Made by a program: the position numbers and the translations under genes. 64,000 nt of DNA from CAZAFL01 sp964484465 (GTDB lineage: Bacteria > Bacteroidota > Ignavibacteria > UBA10030 > SZUA-254), in contig CAZAFL010000014.1 of the NCBI GenBank assembly GCA_964484465.1, positions 1-64,000 on the forward strand. Reading direction: 5' to 3'. Position 1 is the first letter of the stretch. Each line of letters opens with the position of its first letter. Shown here in pieces: positions 43,418 through 52,612 of this stretch. The notes below the pieces were generated by a model that was not told where the DNA came from, ran no database searches, and worked only from the letters and a program-made list of their open reading frames with translations.

Positions 43418-45211
43418 TTACGTCTTATTCGACATCACCGGTACCGACCTCTCCTGTTCCTTATACTGCAACTGGTACAGCTTGAAATAGATTCCGCCCA
43501 GGGCAAGCAATTCCTGATGTGTCCCCATCTCGCGGATTTCGCCCTTGTGCATGACGATAATCTTGTTCGCACGTTGAATCGTCGATAGCCTGTGCGCGAT
43601 GACGATAGATGTCCGCCCCTGCAGGAGCTTCCGGATTGCCTGTTGAATCAATAATTCAGTTTCGGTGTCGACACTGGAGGTCGCTTCATCAAGAATGAGG
43701 ATTTTCGGATTGAATGCCAACGCCCGTGCGAATGAGATGAGCTGCTTCTGTCCTACCGATAACGTGGCGCCCCGTTCCTTAACCTCTTCATCGTACTGGT
43801 GCGGCATTGCTTCAATGAATCTATTCGCACCGACAACACGTGCCGCGGCCTTGATGCGGTCGAGCGAAATACGGTCGTCGCCAAGGTTGATGTTTGTCTT
43901 GATATCTCCGGAGAAAAGAAAAACATCCTGCAGAACAATCGCGATATTTTTTCTAAGCTCTTCTTTGTCGACCGACCGAATGTCGATGCCGTCAACGGAA
44001 ATACTTCCCCGCTGATACTCATAAAACCGGCTGAGCAGGTTAATGATGCTCGTTTTGCCGGCGCCGGTGTGTCCGACGATGGCGACAGTTTCGCCTGCGT
44101 TTATCGTAAACGATACATCCTTCAGCACCCACTCTTCATCGATATACGCGAACGAAACATTTCGAAACTCGACATCTCCCCGAACATTTTCGAGTAAGCG
44201 AGGCGACTGCGGATTCGGAATCAGCGTTTTATCGTCGAGTAACTTAAACACGCGTTCGGAAGACGCCATCGCTGTCTGCATGATGTTATATTTTTCCGAG
44301 AGGTCGCGTATCGGTCGCCAGAACATTTCATTGAATTGAAGAAACGCCATAACCGTTCCCAGAGTAATGGACCCGCCAAGAGCTTCCTTCCCTGCCCACC
44401 AGATAATGAGCCCTACCGCGAGCGCACCGATCAGCTCAACGCCTGGATAGAAAAGGGCATAATATAGAATCGACCTGATATTCGCGTCACGATGTGCTCC
44501 ATTGATATCGGAATACTGCTGAAAGGATTTCTTTTCACGGTTGAAAATCTGGTCGACAGTCATCCCGGTGATGTGTTCCTGCATGAACGTATTGATGCGC
44601 GCGAGCTGGATGCGGACATCGCGGTACGCTTCACGCGCCTTCTTGCGGAAGAGGAACGTGCCGTAAAATAACAACGGAAGCACGCTGAGCGAAATAAGCG
44701 CAAGCTGCCAGTTCATCGAGAACATGAAATACAGAATCCCCACAATGGTAAAGACATCGCTGAATACCATAACGACGCCGGAAGAAAACATTTCGTTTAA
44801 AACTTCAATATCATTCGTTACCCGCGTGATGAGGCGTCCGATGGGGTTCCGGTCGTAAAACCTGAGTCCAAGCTGCTGCAGATGCTTGAACAATTCCATC
44901 CGCAGGTCGAAGATAGTCCGCTGACCCACCCACTGTGTGAGATAAGCGTTCGCGTATTGCAGAAGTCCGCGAACGATCAACACACCCATAAAGCCAAGCG
45001 TTGTCATCAGCAGCCCGTTGCTGTCACGCTGGGCGATATTGACATCGACGGCATGCTTGGTGAACCACGGACGGATTGCTTCCATCGCAGAAACGAGCAC
45101 GCTCATGATAATCCCCATCACCACGTACCACCGGTACGGTTTGAGATACTTGAGCAGCCGTTTCATCAGGCGGCTGTCGTATGCTTTGCCTAATATTTCT
45201 TCTTCGTTCAT
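43418..45211 (-). CDS. ABC exporter half, catalytically competent ATP site (partner A)
   Basis: 597 residues: about six membrane segments in 1-330 and a nucleotide-binding domain from about 345. Walker A is GHTGAGKTS, and Walker B is ILILDEATSSVD with the catalytic Glu509. The signature is LSVGQ instead of LSGGQ. In heterodimeric exporters the half with the intact catalytic Glu pairs its site with the partner's signature, and its own altered signature belongs to the degenerate site. This matches the TM287/288 and BmrCD type. Its gene is next to partner B (gap about 70 bases). Substrate unknown; probably drugs or lipids. Confidence 0.9.
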   Translation of the reverse strand: MNEEEILGKAYDSRLMKRLLKYLKPYRWYVVMGIIMSVLVSAMEAIRPWFTKHAVDVNIAQRDSNGLLMTTLGFMGVLIVRGLLQYANAYLTQWVGQRTIFDLRMELFKHLQQLGLRFYDRNPIGRLITRVTNDIEVLNEMFSSGVVMVFSDVFTIVGILYFMFSMNWQLALISLSVLPLLFYGTFLFRKKAREAYRDVRIQLARINTFMQEHITGMTVDQIFNREKKSFQQYSDINGAHRDANIRSILYYALFYPGVELIGALAVGLIIWWAGKEALGGSITLGTVMAFLQFNEMFWRPIRDLSEKYNIMQTAMASSERVFKLLDDKTLIPNPQSPRLLENVRGDVEFRNVSFAYIDEEWVLKDVSFTINAGETVAIVGHTGAGKTSIINLLSRFYEYQRGSISVDGIDIRSVDKEELRKNIAIVLQDVFLFSGDIKTNINLGDDRISLDRIKAAARVVGANRFIEAMPHQYDEEVKERGATLSVGQKQLISFARALAFNPKILILDEATSSVDTETELLIQQAIRKLLQGRTSIVIAHRLSTIQRANKIIVMHKGEIREMGTHQELLALGGIYFKLYQLQYKEQERSVPVMSNKT

Positions 45212-45280
45212 AAACTTGCGTGAATTTCAAAAGCGGAAACTGGTGATTGGTTAATTTTCCGCCTTTTGCATTGAATTTAC

Positions 45281-47041
45281 CTACAATTGTTCCAGTTCCT
45301 CTTCCAGCAATTGTTTCTGATACAGTTCTGCGTAAATACCGCCTCTCGCAACCAATTCGTCATGCGTACCCTGCTCGGTGATACTGCCTCCATCAAGAAC
45401 AATAATCAAATCCGCATCTTTAACGGTCGAGATACGATGACTGATGATGATACTCGTCCTTCCTTTCATCACATTTCTTAGCCGTTTCAGGATTTCTTCT
45501 TCTGTATATGTATCGACTGCAGAAAGGGCGTCATCAAGAATAAGGATTTTAGGATTGCGCACGACTGCGCGCGCAATGCTTGTCCGCTGTTTTTGTCCGC
45601 CGGAGAGCGTGATGCCCCGCTCACCAATCATTGTGTCGTATGCTTTCGGGAATTCGTCGACGTCTTTTGCAATCTGAGAAATTTCCGCCGCCTGCAGGAC
45701 GTGCTCGAGTGTACCATTATCGACACCGTAGGAAATATTATCCGCAAGGGTGTCGGAAAAGAGAAACGTTTCCTGCGGAACATAACCGATACTCGAGCGG
45801 AGCGTTTCGAGCGGAATGTTTCTGATATCCACGCCATCGATCAGCAGCGTACCTCCAGTAACATCATACAACCTGGGAATGAGGTTTATCAACGTGGATT
45901 TTCCGGAACCCGTATAACCGACAACCGCGACGGTTGTTCCTGCAGGAATATGAAGATTGATATGTCCCAGTGTTGACGTCTGAGCGTTTTTATGGGTGAA
46001 CATAACATTGCGGAATTCAATATCTCCGCGAAGTTCTTTCACCGACCAGTCCGTTTTTTCTGAATTATCAATTTCCGCTTTCGTATCGAGAATTTTCGCA
46101 AGGCGCCCCATCGACGCCGCGCCCTGCTGGATGATATTGGTCACCCAGCCGAAGGCAATCATCGGCCAGATCAGCATGATGAGATAACCGAAGAAGGCGG
46201 TGAGCGTTCCGATGGTAATAACGCCATTGATGACCTGCAACCCGCCATAATAGATCACAATAACGAGAGAAACTCCGACGAGGAGAAACATTAGCGGCCA
46301 CATAATCGACTGGACGCGCGCGAGGATAAGATTTTTTTTGAGATATTCCCAGCTCAGCGAGTGGAACCCGTCAATTTCATACTGTTCCCGTACGTAGGCT
46401 TTGACAATTCGGATGCCGGAGAGATTTTCCTGCGCCCGCGTGGTCAATAATGAAAACTGCCGTTGCTTTTCCTCAAACCGTTTGTGAACCGCTTTCCCAA
46501 GCCAGTAGACCGCGTACGAAACAAATGGAAGAGGGATAAGCGACAGTAGTGTCAGTTTCCAGTCGCTCCAGAGCATCATTATCAGGACAAGCGTGAACGT
46601 CATGAGTGTGTCGGTCGGATACATGATGCCGGGACCGAGGACATTGCGCACCGCGCTGATGTCGTTTGTCGCGTGCGCCATAAGGTCGCCTGTCGGCGTG
46701 TTTTGGAAATACGAGAGTGAAAGCTTCTGGAGATGAGCAAGAAAATCGTTCCTCAAATCAAATTCGATGTGGCGCGAAACGACGATGATGGTTTGCCGTG
46801 TCAGGAACGTGAGGAATCCGGCCATGAGCGATAGACCGACGACAATCGCCGCGTACAGTATCAATCCTTGTTCATCGACCTGCTTCATCTCGATGCCGAT
46901 TTTCAGTTTATCGATGGCGTTGCCGATGAGCTTCGGCTGGAGGACGGTAAACAGGTTGCTGCAAACAACGGTGAGTAGTCCCCAGAGCAAAGTTCTCTTA
47001 TACTTTTTGAGATAGGGAACGAGACGAAGTAATGATTTCAT
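45281..47041 (-). CDS. ABC exporter half, degenerate catalytic site (partner B)
   Basis: 586 residues with the same layout as partner A. Walker A is GYTGSGKST and the signature is canonical LSGGQ, but Walker B is ILILDDALSAVD: the catalytic glutamate is Asp504, as in TM287 and other degenerate halves. With partner A this makes one active and one ATP-retaining site. It is the first gene of the pair on the minus strand; the ATG at 47041 is preceded by hairpins at 47050-47116. Substrate unknown. Confidence 0.9.
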   Translation of the reverse strand: MKSLLRLVPYLKKYKRTLLWGLLTVVCSNLFTVLQPKLIGNAIDKLKIGIEMKQVDEQGLILYAAIVVGLSLMAGFLTFLTRQTIIVVSRHIEFDLRNDFLAHLQKLSLSYFQNTPTGDLMAHATNDISAVRNVLGPGIMYPTDTLMTFTLVLIMMLWSDWKLTLLSLIPLPFVSYAVYWLGKAVHKRFEEKQRQFSLLTTRAQENLSGIRIVKAYVREQYEIDGFHSLSWEYLKKNLILARVQSIMWPLMFLLVGVSLVIVIYYGGLQVINGVITIGTLTAFFGYLIMLIWPMIAFGWVTNIIQQGAASMGRLAKILDTKAEIDNSEKTDWSVKELRGDIEFRNVMFTHKNAQTSTLGHINLHIPAGTTVAVVGYTGSGKSTLINLIPRLYDVTGGTLLIDGVDIRNIPLETLRSSIGYVPQETFLFSDTLADNISYGVDNGTLEHVLQAAEISQIAKDVDEFPKAYDTMIGERGITLSGGQKQRTSIARAVVRNPKILILDDALSAVDTYTEEEILKRLRNVMKGRTSIIISHRISTVKDADLIIVLDGGSITEQGTHDELVARGGIYAELYQKQLLEEELEQL

Positions 47042-47049
47042 AGCGGTTA

Positions 47050-47116
47050 TTGAGCAATATGCTCAACCTTGAAACGGCTCACCTGTTCGCCACTAGCGGC
47101 GGAGTCTGTTCAAGGT
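47050..47116. promoter_or_regulatory. Nested inverted repeats upstream of ABC exporter
   Basis: TTGAGC-AATAT-GCTCAA (47050-47066) adjoins ACCTTGAA (47066-47073) ... TTCAAGGT (47109-47116), with CGCC-ACTAGC-GGCG inside the latter. They lie directly before the exporter start. They could be operators or a leader structure; it does not fold as a tRNA. The rest of 47117-47269 has no gene. Confidence 0.3.
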
Positions 47117-47269
47117 CTGCACAAGACAAGATACGAAACTATAAGATTAAATTCTTGGAGGAGAGTGTCATTTAGCAGGACTTACCAGAAAACATCCTCC
47201 CTTTATTTGAAGGAAGAATGGAATAATAAGAAATGAACAAGTTATTAAATAACTCAGACATTTAAATTT

Positions 47270-48211
47270 CTATTGTATCACTTCAAACCCCGTATACTTA
47301 TGCAGAACCTTCGGCACAACAACTTTCCCTTCGGGTGTTTGATAGTGTTCGAGAAGAGCCGCGACGACGCGCGGAAGTGCGAGCCCTGAGCCATTGAGCG
47401 TGTGCACAAATTCAGGTTTCCCACCTGCCGGGCGAAACCGGATGTTCATACGCCGCGCCTGGAAGGATTCAAAATTACTGACCGACGAAACTTCAAGCCA
47501 TCGCTGTTGACCAACAGACCAGGCTTCCAAATCGTATTTCTTCGATTGCGTAAATCCCATGTCGCCGGTACACATCAATAATACACGATAACGTAAGCCG
47601 AGTTTCTGAAGAAGATGCTCGGCGTCGGCACGGAGGCTGTCGAGCTCGTTATANNNNNNNNNNNNNNNNNNNNNNNNNNNNNNNNNNNNNNNNNNNNNNN
47701 NNNNNNNNNNNNNNNNNNNNNNNNNNNNNNNNNNNNNNNNNNNNNNNNNNNNNCTTTCGAAATCAATTATCCCGAGTTTTTCCACCAATTCCCAATGTGG
47801 TTTTGGTTTGAAATCGATTGTCGGAATTTCCCCCCATATTGCAATTTCCTGATTATCCGCCGATGTTTTTCCTTCAGGGACCGAAGGGTGAGGAACATTC
47901 GGAATCTGCAGTAATAATTTGTTCAGCGATTCTTCCACCTGGCGCAGATCATCATCAAATGTCTTAATCTGACTTTTTACTGTTTCCATTTCGGCAATCG
48001 ATGCTGACGCGTCTTTTCCCGCTCGTTTCAGTTTTCCGATATCTTCGGAAACAACGTTGCGGCGGTTTTTCAGCACCTCGCCCTTTTGAACGAGTTCACG
48101 CCGCTGTGTATCGAGCTTCAGAACTTCTTCGATGTGGTCGGTGTCTCCTTTTTTTCGAATGCCTTCCTTTACAAGGTCGGGGTGCTCACGTATAAATTTG
48201 ATATCAAGCAT
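47270..48211 (-). CDS. serS: Serine-tRNA ligase (interrupted by assembly gap)
   Basis: Charges tRNA(Ser). Visible are the N-terminal coiled-coil domain (MLDIKFIREHPDLVKEG to GIIDFE, about 152 residues) and the C-terminal catalytic part (YNELDSLRADAEHLLQKL, TGDMGFTQSKKYDLEAWSVG, FQARRMNIRFRP, TLNGSGLALPRVVAALLEHYQ, about 127 residues). Between them are 100 N (47654-47753). A full SerRS has about 425-430 residues, so roughly 145 residues (about 435 bases, holding motif 1 and the start of motif 2) are missing and the gap size is a placeholder. The frame agreement across the gap is chance. The start overlaps the next gene by 8 bases. Confidence 0.92.
   Translation of the reverse strand: MLDIKFIREHPDLVKEGIRKKGDTDHIEEVLKLDTQRRELVQKGEVLKNRRNVVSEDIGKLKRAGKDASASIAEMETVKSQIKTFDDDLRQVEESLNKLLLQIPNVPHPSVPEGKTSADNQEIAIWGEIPTIDFKPKPHWELVEKLGIIDFEXXXXXXXXXXXXXXXXXXXXXXXXXXXXXXXXXXYNELDSLRADAEHLLQKLGLRYRVLLMCTGDMGFTQSKKYDLEAWSVGQQRWLEVSSVSNFESFQARRMNIRFRPAGGKPEFVHTLNGSGLALPRVVAALLEHYQTPEGKVVVPKVLHKYTGFEVIQ
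47654..47753. other. Assembly gap, 100 N
   Basis: Exactly 100 unknown bases, the conventional size for a gap of unknown length, within serS. Comparison with full-length SerRS suggests the true missing DNA is near 435 bases. Confidence 0.98.
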
Positions 48212-49133
48212 TGGCTTCAGAAAAGTTTTTCATGTGGTTATGCAACTGACTTTTAAAAATCGACATTCCTCGCTCAACCCCCGACGGCTTTACCCCCAAT
48301 TCTGTTTCCGCTTTAAGCGTGATAAAACCGGACTTCAGAGGTCGTGCCGCGGGCTGCTTAAATACTGAGGTCTTCACAGGCTGAATAAGCTTTTCACTGA
48401 AATTGAATGTGCGCGCTACCGTCAGTGCAAAATCATAACGACTGATCAAATCCGCTCCTGCAACATGGTACACATCCGACCGTTCAAGGTCGATAATTTT
48501 GAGAATTGCATACGCAAGGTCATCCACGAGTGTGGGGTTGCCGACCTGGTCTTCCACAACGCGGATTGGTTTCCCTTCGCCGAGGTTTTTCATCACCCAG
48601 AGGGCAAAGTTGAGTTTCACTCCGTGACCGATGCCGTACAGCACCATTGTCCTGACAATCGTATGAGGGATTTCATTTGTCTTCAGGACATTTTCGCTTG
48701 CGAGTTTTGTTTTTCCATAATAGCTGATGGGATTAGGGCGGTCAAGCTCGCTATATGGTCCGTTTTTCCCATCGAAGACATAATCCGTCGAGATATGAAT
48801 GACCCGCGCGCCGACAAGCTTCGCGGCAAGCGCAAGATATTCAACACTCTTCACGTTACTGCGCCAGGCGATTTCGCGATCAGTCTCACACTTATCGACG
48901 TCTGTCATCGCTGCGGCGTTGATAATCACCTCCGGCTCGAACTCATCGATGGTCGCGCGCACAGCCTGCCGGTCCGTCGTGTCGAGTTTACGATAGGTTA
49001 TAACGTCTTCCGCAAACACCGAATGGTCGTGACGCGAAGTGAGCAATAGATTGTAACCGTTGGAATGAATCATCAGTTCGGCAAGTTTCTGACCCAGCAA
49101 CCCGTTACTGCCGGTGATAAGGACGCGCTTCAC
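48204..49133 (-). CDS. rfbD: dTDP-4-dehydrorhamnose reductase-like (RmlD/RfbD) protein
   Basis: 309-residue short-chain dehydrogenase of the RmlD substrate-binding family, which makes dTDP-L-rhamnose for surface polysaccharides; MAT2B-like paralogues also occur. The NAD(P) loop is ITGSNGLLGQKL; the active-site stretch is STDYVFDGKNGPYSELDRPN, followed by SYYGKTKLASE (Tyr-x3-Lys). Start GTG at 49133. The C-terminus overlaps serS. No other rhamnose genes (rfbABC) are in the window, so the symbol is tentative. Confidence 0.8.
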   Translation of the reverse strand: MKRVLITGSNGLLGQKLAELMIHSNGYNLLLTSRHDHSVFAEDVITYRKLDTTDRQAVRATIDEFEPEVIINAAAMTDVDKCETDREIAWRSNVKSVEYLALAAKLVGARVIHISTDYVFDGKNGPYSELDRPNPISYYGKTKLASENVLKTNEIPHTIVRTMVLYGIGHGVKLNFALWVMKNLGEGKPIRVVEDQVGNPTLVDDLAYAILKIIDLERSDVYHVAGADLISRYDFALTVARTFNFSEKLIQPVKTSVFKQPAARPLKSGFITLKAETELGVKPSGVERGMSIFKSQLHNHMKNFSEANA

Positions 49134-49139
49134 TGAAAA

Positions 49140-49973
49140 TTACCGTAAACTTTCTTCGAGAGCCGTTACGGCATCCGTTTTTTCATCCCTGTATTTTACA
49201 ATAATCGGAGAATATACCGAAAGTTTGTGTTCTTTGGCGAATGGCTGTTCGATATGGCGATTCCCGGGAATGACCACAGCTCCGGAAGGAATTATCAACG
49301 GTTCGGAAGCGGTTTTCCGGTAGATCTTGTTGTGGACAAGGTCATACACGGGGGTCGAGCCGGTGAGAATCACACCGGCGCCAAGGACCGCACGTTGCTG
49401 AACCGTCGTCCCTTCATAAATGCCGCAATTTCCTCCGACAAGGACGTCGTCCTCTATAATAACAGGAAGAGAGCCGATCGGCTCCAGTACCCCGCCGATT
49501 TGTGCCCCGGCGCTGATGTGGACATGTGTACCGATTTGTGCGCACGAACCGACGAGCGCATGCGAATCAATCATTGTTTGCTCACCGACATACGCACCGA
49601 TGTTCACATACGAAGGCGGCATCATCACGACTCCGCGTCCGATATAGACGCCGTCACGAACCGCGCTGCCGCCCGCAACAATTCTCACATTGTCCTCAAG
49701 TGAAAATTCCCTGAGCGACATTGTCTCCTTATCGAAGAACTGAAAACCAGGATCAACTGAAACATCCTTCAGATGTCCAAGACGGAATGCGAGCAGGATT
49801 CCTTTCTTCACCCACGTATTGACATGCCATGAAGTTCCATTGCTTTCGGCGGCGCGAACATTTCCCTTATTGAGAGAATCTTTCAGTTCGTTTATCGCAC
49901 TGAGGGCTTCACCCCGGTTAATTTTTTCGACGGGGGAATCAAACAATTGTTCGATTGTCTTCTGGAGGCTCAT
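49140..49973 (-). CDS. dapD: 2,3,4,5-tetrahydropyridine-2,6-dicarboxylate N-succinyltransferase
   Basis: 277-residue enzyme of the succinylase branch of lysine/diaminopimelate synthesis. An N-terminal helical part (1-95) is followed by a left-handed beta helix with hexapeptide repeats (VVMMPPSYVNIGAYVG, SHALVGSCAQIGTHVHIS, VLVGGNCGIYEGTTV). The length is normal. It shows that the organism uses succinylated, not acetylated, intermediates. It follows dapA by one base and belongs to the dapB-dapA-dapD unit. Confidence 0.96.
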   Translation of the reverse strand: MSLQKTIEQLFDSPVEKINRGEALSAINELKDSLNKGNVRAAESNGTSWHVNTWVKKGILLAFRLGHLKDVSVDPGFQFFDKETMSLREFSLEDNVRIVAGGSAVRDGVYIGRGVVMMPPSYVNIGAYVGEQTMIDSHALVGSCAQIGTHVHISAGAQIGGVLEPIGSLPVIIEDDVLVGGNCGIYEGTTVQQRAVLGAGVILTGSTPVYDLVHNKIYRKTASEPLIIPSGAVVIPGNRHIEQPFAKEHKLSVYSPIIVKYRDEKTDAVTALEESLR

Positions 49974-49974
49974 A

Positions 49975-50877
49975 TCAGCGAACCAGTCTTAAACCCTTCA
50001 AGATTTTTTTAAGTGCCGGGCGATGCTTCTTACTCATCGGCACCATCGGGAGGCGGTAGATCTCCTCAATCATTCCCATCATCGCAAGCGCAGCTTTGAC
50101 GGGAATAGGATTTGATTCGATAAAATTGAAATTCATCAGCGGAAGCAACTCATTATGCAGTTTTGTGGCTTGAGCAAATTTTCCCTCCAGTCCGAGGCGT
50201 ATCATTTTGGAAAATTGCCGTGGAACCTGGTTTGAAACAACTGAAACGACGCCATCGGCTCCAAGCGCTACGAGTGGAAGAGTGATTGCATCATCTCCAG
50301 ACCAGACGCCGAATCTTTTCGGACGGAGGCGGAGGATCTCCATAATTTGGATAAAGTTTCCGGAAGCCTCCTTAATACCAACAACATTCGGCAGCTCATT
50401 TGCAATTCGAAGCGTCGTTTGAGCTTCGATGTTACTTGCTGTTCTTCCCGGCACATTGTAGACAATAATCGGTGCGTCGACGGCATTCGCGATTGCCGCA
50501 TAATGAAGGAAAAATCCTTCCTGGGTCGGCTTATTATAGTAGGGCGCAACCGAGAGGATTCCGTCTGCGCCTGAAGCAAGAACATATTTTGCAAGAGCTA
50601 TCGCCTTCATTGTCGAATTACTGCCGGCACCGGCAATGACTTTCACCCGCCCGGCAGCCTGGTCAGCTACGATTTCAACAACGCGTGCCTGTTCGTCATC
50701 AGTAAGAGTTACACTTTCGCCTGTCGTACCGGTCGGTAAAATCGCTTCGACCCCTCCATCAATTTGAAAATCAACCAGCGTTCTCAGCGCATTTTCGTCA
50801 ATCGCCCCCCCGGCGGTAAACGGTGTAACGAGAGCAGTTCCTGTTCCCCGAAAGAGCATATTCTTTTTCATCGTCAT
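49975..50877 (-). CDS. dapA: 4-hydroxy-tetrahydrodipicolinate synthase
   Basis: 300 residues from ATG at 50877, whose ATGA overlaps the dapB stop; AAGGATG lies upstream. A longer open frame begins earlier, inside dapB, and is unlikely. It condenses pyruvate with aspartate semialdehyde at the lysine branch point. The Schiff-base lysine lies in VVGIKEASGN, and IVYNVPGRTA, TTGESVTLTDDE and the APYYNKPTQEG loop are canonical. Confidence 0.96.
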   Translation of the reverse strand: MTMKKNMLFRGTGTALVTPFTAGGAIDENALRTLVDFQIDGGVEAILPTGTTGESVTLTDDEQARVVEIVADQAAGRVKVIAGAGSNSTMKAIALAKYVLASGADGILSVAPYYNKPTQEGFFLHYAAIANAVDAPIIVYNVPGRTASNIEAQTTLRIANELPNVVGIKEASGNFIQIMEILRLRPKRFGVWSGDDAITLPLVALGADGVVSVVSNQVPRQFSKMIRLGLEGKFAQATKLHNELLPLMNFNFIESNPIPVKAALAMMGMIEEIYRLPMVPMSKKHRPALKKILKGLRLVR

Positions 50878-51611
50878 AGTGTATTTAAAACATCCTTCAT
50901 TGTATAAATTCCATTTTTCCCGTTCAGCCATTCCGCCGCAATGAGTGCGCCGAGTGCAAACCCCGACCGGTTTTTTGCGGTGTGGATTAATTCAATACTG
51001 TCTGCTTCAGAATCGAATAATATCCTATGCGTTCCCACAACCTCTCCGATACGTGTAGAAGTAATATGCAGTTGTTCCGGTTTGATTTGAGACGATGCAC
51101 TTTCATGGAATACTTCCTTTTTACGGCGAACCTGTTGTAAGATGACCTGTCCGAGGGAGAGTGCGGTACCGCTCGGGCTGTCGGCTTTGCGGCGATGATG
51201 TGTCTCACTGATAGCGACATCGTAGGAGTCAAATTTATCAAAAATTCTTGCCGCCGACTGAAGGAGCTGTGAGAAGATATTCATCCCGAGCGAAAAGTTC
51301 GGGGAATACAGCAAGCCGATGTTTGTTTCCTTTACAATAGTTGAGACCTCGTCTAATTTATCATACCAGCCGGTTGTGCCGACAACGATATTTTTCCCAC
51401 ATCCGGCAATAAGCCTGAGATTATGAACGACTGCGGCAGGAGTTGAAAAATCTATACACACATCAACTTCTTTCAGAGCCTGCGCCGTTATCCCCATTCC
51501 TCTCAGGTTATTTTCAACAGTGAAAATTTGCTTGACCGGTACATCGCGTCGTTTGGCGAGGGCCTCGACCTCTTTCCCCATCTTACCGTGGCCGATTAAT
51601 GCAATGTTCAT
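50874..51611 (-). CDS. dapB: 4-hydroxy-tetrahydrodipicolinate reductase
   Basis: 245-residue NAD(P)H enzyme, the second step after DapA. The Rossmann loop is ALIGHGKMGKEVEAL. The motifs GTTGWYDKL, SPNFSLGMNIF and SETHHRRKADSPSGTAL contain the catalytic His-His-Lys region. It is slightly short compared with the usual 250-270 residues but complete. ATGA overlaps link it with both neighbours (PfkB kinase at 51608-51611, dapA at 50874-50877). Confidence 0.95.
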   Translation of the reverse strand: MNIALIGHGKMGKEVEALAKRRDVPVKQIFTVENNLRGMGITAQALKEVDVCIDFSTPAAVVHNLRLIAGCGKNIVVGTTGWYDKLDEVSTIVKETNIGLLYSPNFSLGMNIFSQLLQSAARIFDKFDSYDVAISETHHRRKADSPSGTALSLGQVILQQVRRKKEVFHESASSQIKPEQLHITSTRIGEVVGTHRILFDSEADSIELIHTAKNRSGFALGALIAAEWLNGKNGIYTMKDVLNTL

Positions 51612-52567
51612 GATGTGTGCTCTGATAATGACTGCTTTTCGAGCCGGAATATCGCCAGGTCATCAATAGTCGTCGATCCTACTATACGTGTCTTACCAGC
51701 AGCAACATTGTTGGCAAACTCTGCCGATCGAAGAATGGTGGCGGAATCTCCTGGTTCTTGTTCTCCTTTCAAGAACCGGGCACAGTACGAGGCGGCAAAA
51801 ACGTCACCGCAGCCAGTCGGGTCAACTGCACCAGGGGTGGTTATGCCCGGAACATCGAACCGCCGAACATGTTTGTGCTCGCCGATATAAGCGGTACACC
51901 CGCGGTCCCCCCGCGTCACGATCAATGCTCTGGTATTCAATGCCAATGTGTGGTTTGCAAGAGTTTGTTCATCGAGATGTTCCGGAGAAAGTACTGCCGC
52001 TTCTTCTTCATTCATCTGTACCGCATGAAGCATGAACAACCACCGCCGCCAATTTTCAACCGGGCGATGATAGCGTGTGTAGTCACTCTTGATACCGAGT
52101 GTTAAACTGTGCACATCCATGTAGACCGGAATATGCCGTTCCCTGACTTCCATGCGAAGTTCATCGAGAGTTTCGAGTAAAATATCCTGCCCGGAGATCA
52201 TGTTTACGAGAACCATATCCGTTGTAAGAAACGGTCGAATTCTTTTCCAGGGAGTCGGTTCGGCAATATGCCTGGAACACTCGATCCGGTTATATGAATT
52301 CTTGTACAGAAGCCGGACTTCATTTGTCGGACCGTTAAATTTATAAATGCCTGAAACGTCCACGTTCCGATACGCGCTGAAACGTTCCATGAGGGCATCG
52401 TAATCTCCCTTTCCCACACCGAAGACAGGATAAACAGTATCAGTCTGTTCGAGCAGGTTTGCCAGCGTTACGATGGAAAAGAAAATGCCGCCATAGCTCT
52501 TGACCTCTTCCCCCGCGGGAGGGTGAATAACATCAAGACAAACATGTCCGATAACGGTTATCTTCAT
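51608..52567 (-). CDS. PfkB-family sugar/nucleoside kinase
   Basis: 319-residue kinase. It starts MKITVIGHVCLDVIHPPAG, with the substrate lid in the N-terminal half, and has the PfkB signature VDPTGCGDVFAASYCA with the catalytic Asp about residue 266. The substrate is not predictable; the family includes ribokinase, fructokinase and nucleoside kinases. It overlaps dapB (ATGA) and lies 45 bases after the HisA-like gene. This places a sugar kinase and a phosphosugar barrel at the head of the dap unit. Confidence 0.9.
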   Translation of the reverse strand: MKITVIGHVCLDVIHPPAGEEVKSYGGIFFSIVTLANLLEQTDTVYPVFGVGKGDYDALMERFSAYRNVDVSGIYKFNGPTNEVRLLYKNSYNRIECSRHIAEPTPWKRIRPFLTTDMVLVNMISGQDILLETLDELRMEVRERHIPVYMDVHSLTLGIKSDYTRYHRPVENWRRWLFMLHAVQMNEEEAAVLSPEHLDEQTLANHTLALNTRALIVTRGDRGCTAYIGEHKHVRRFDVPGITTPGAVDPTGCGDVFAASYCARFLKGEQEPGDSATILRSAEFANNVAAGKTRIVGSTTIDDLAIFRLEKQSLSEHTS

Positions 52568-52612
52568 ACGCTGTAATGGATGATTGAATTACAAAGTACA
52601 CACGCACGTTCA

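Noticed and set aside
47042..47269. Possible tRNA or small RNA gene
   Set aside because: Inverted repeats do not build a cloverleaf; no anticodon-stem or TPsiC box is seen.
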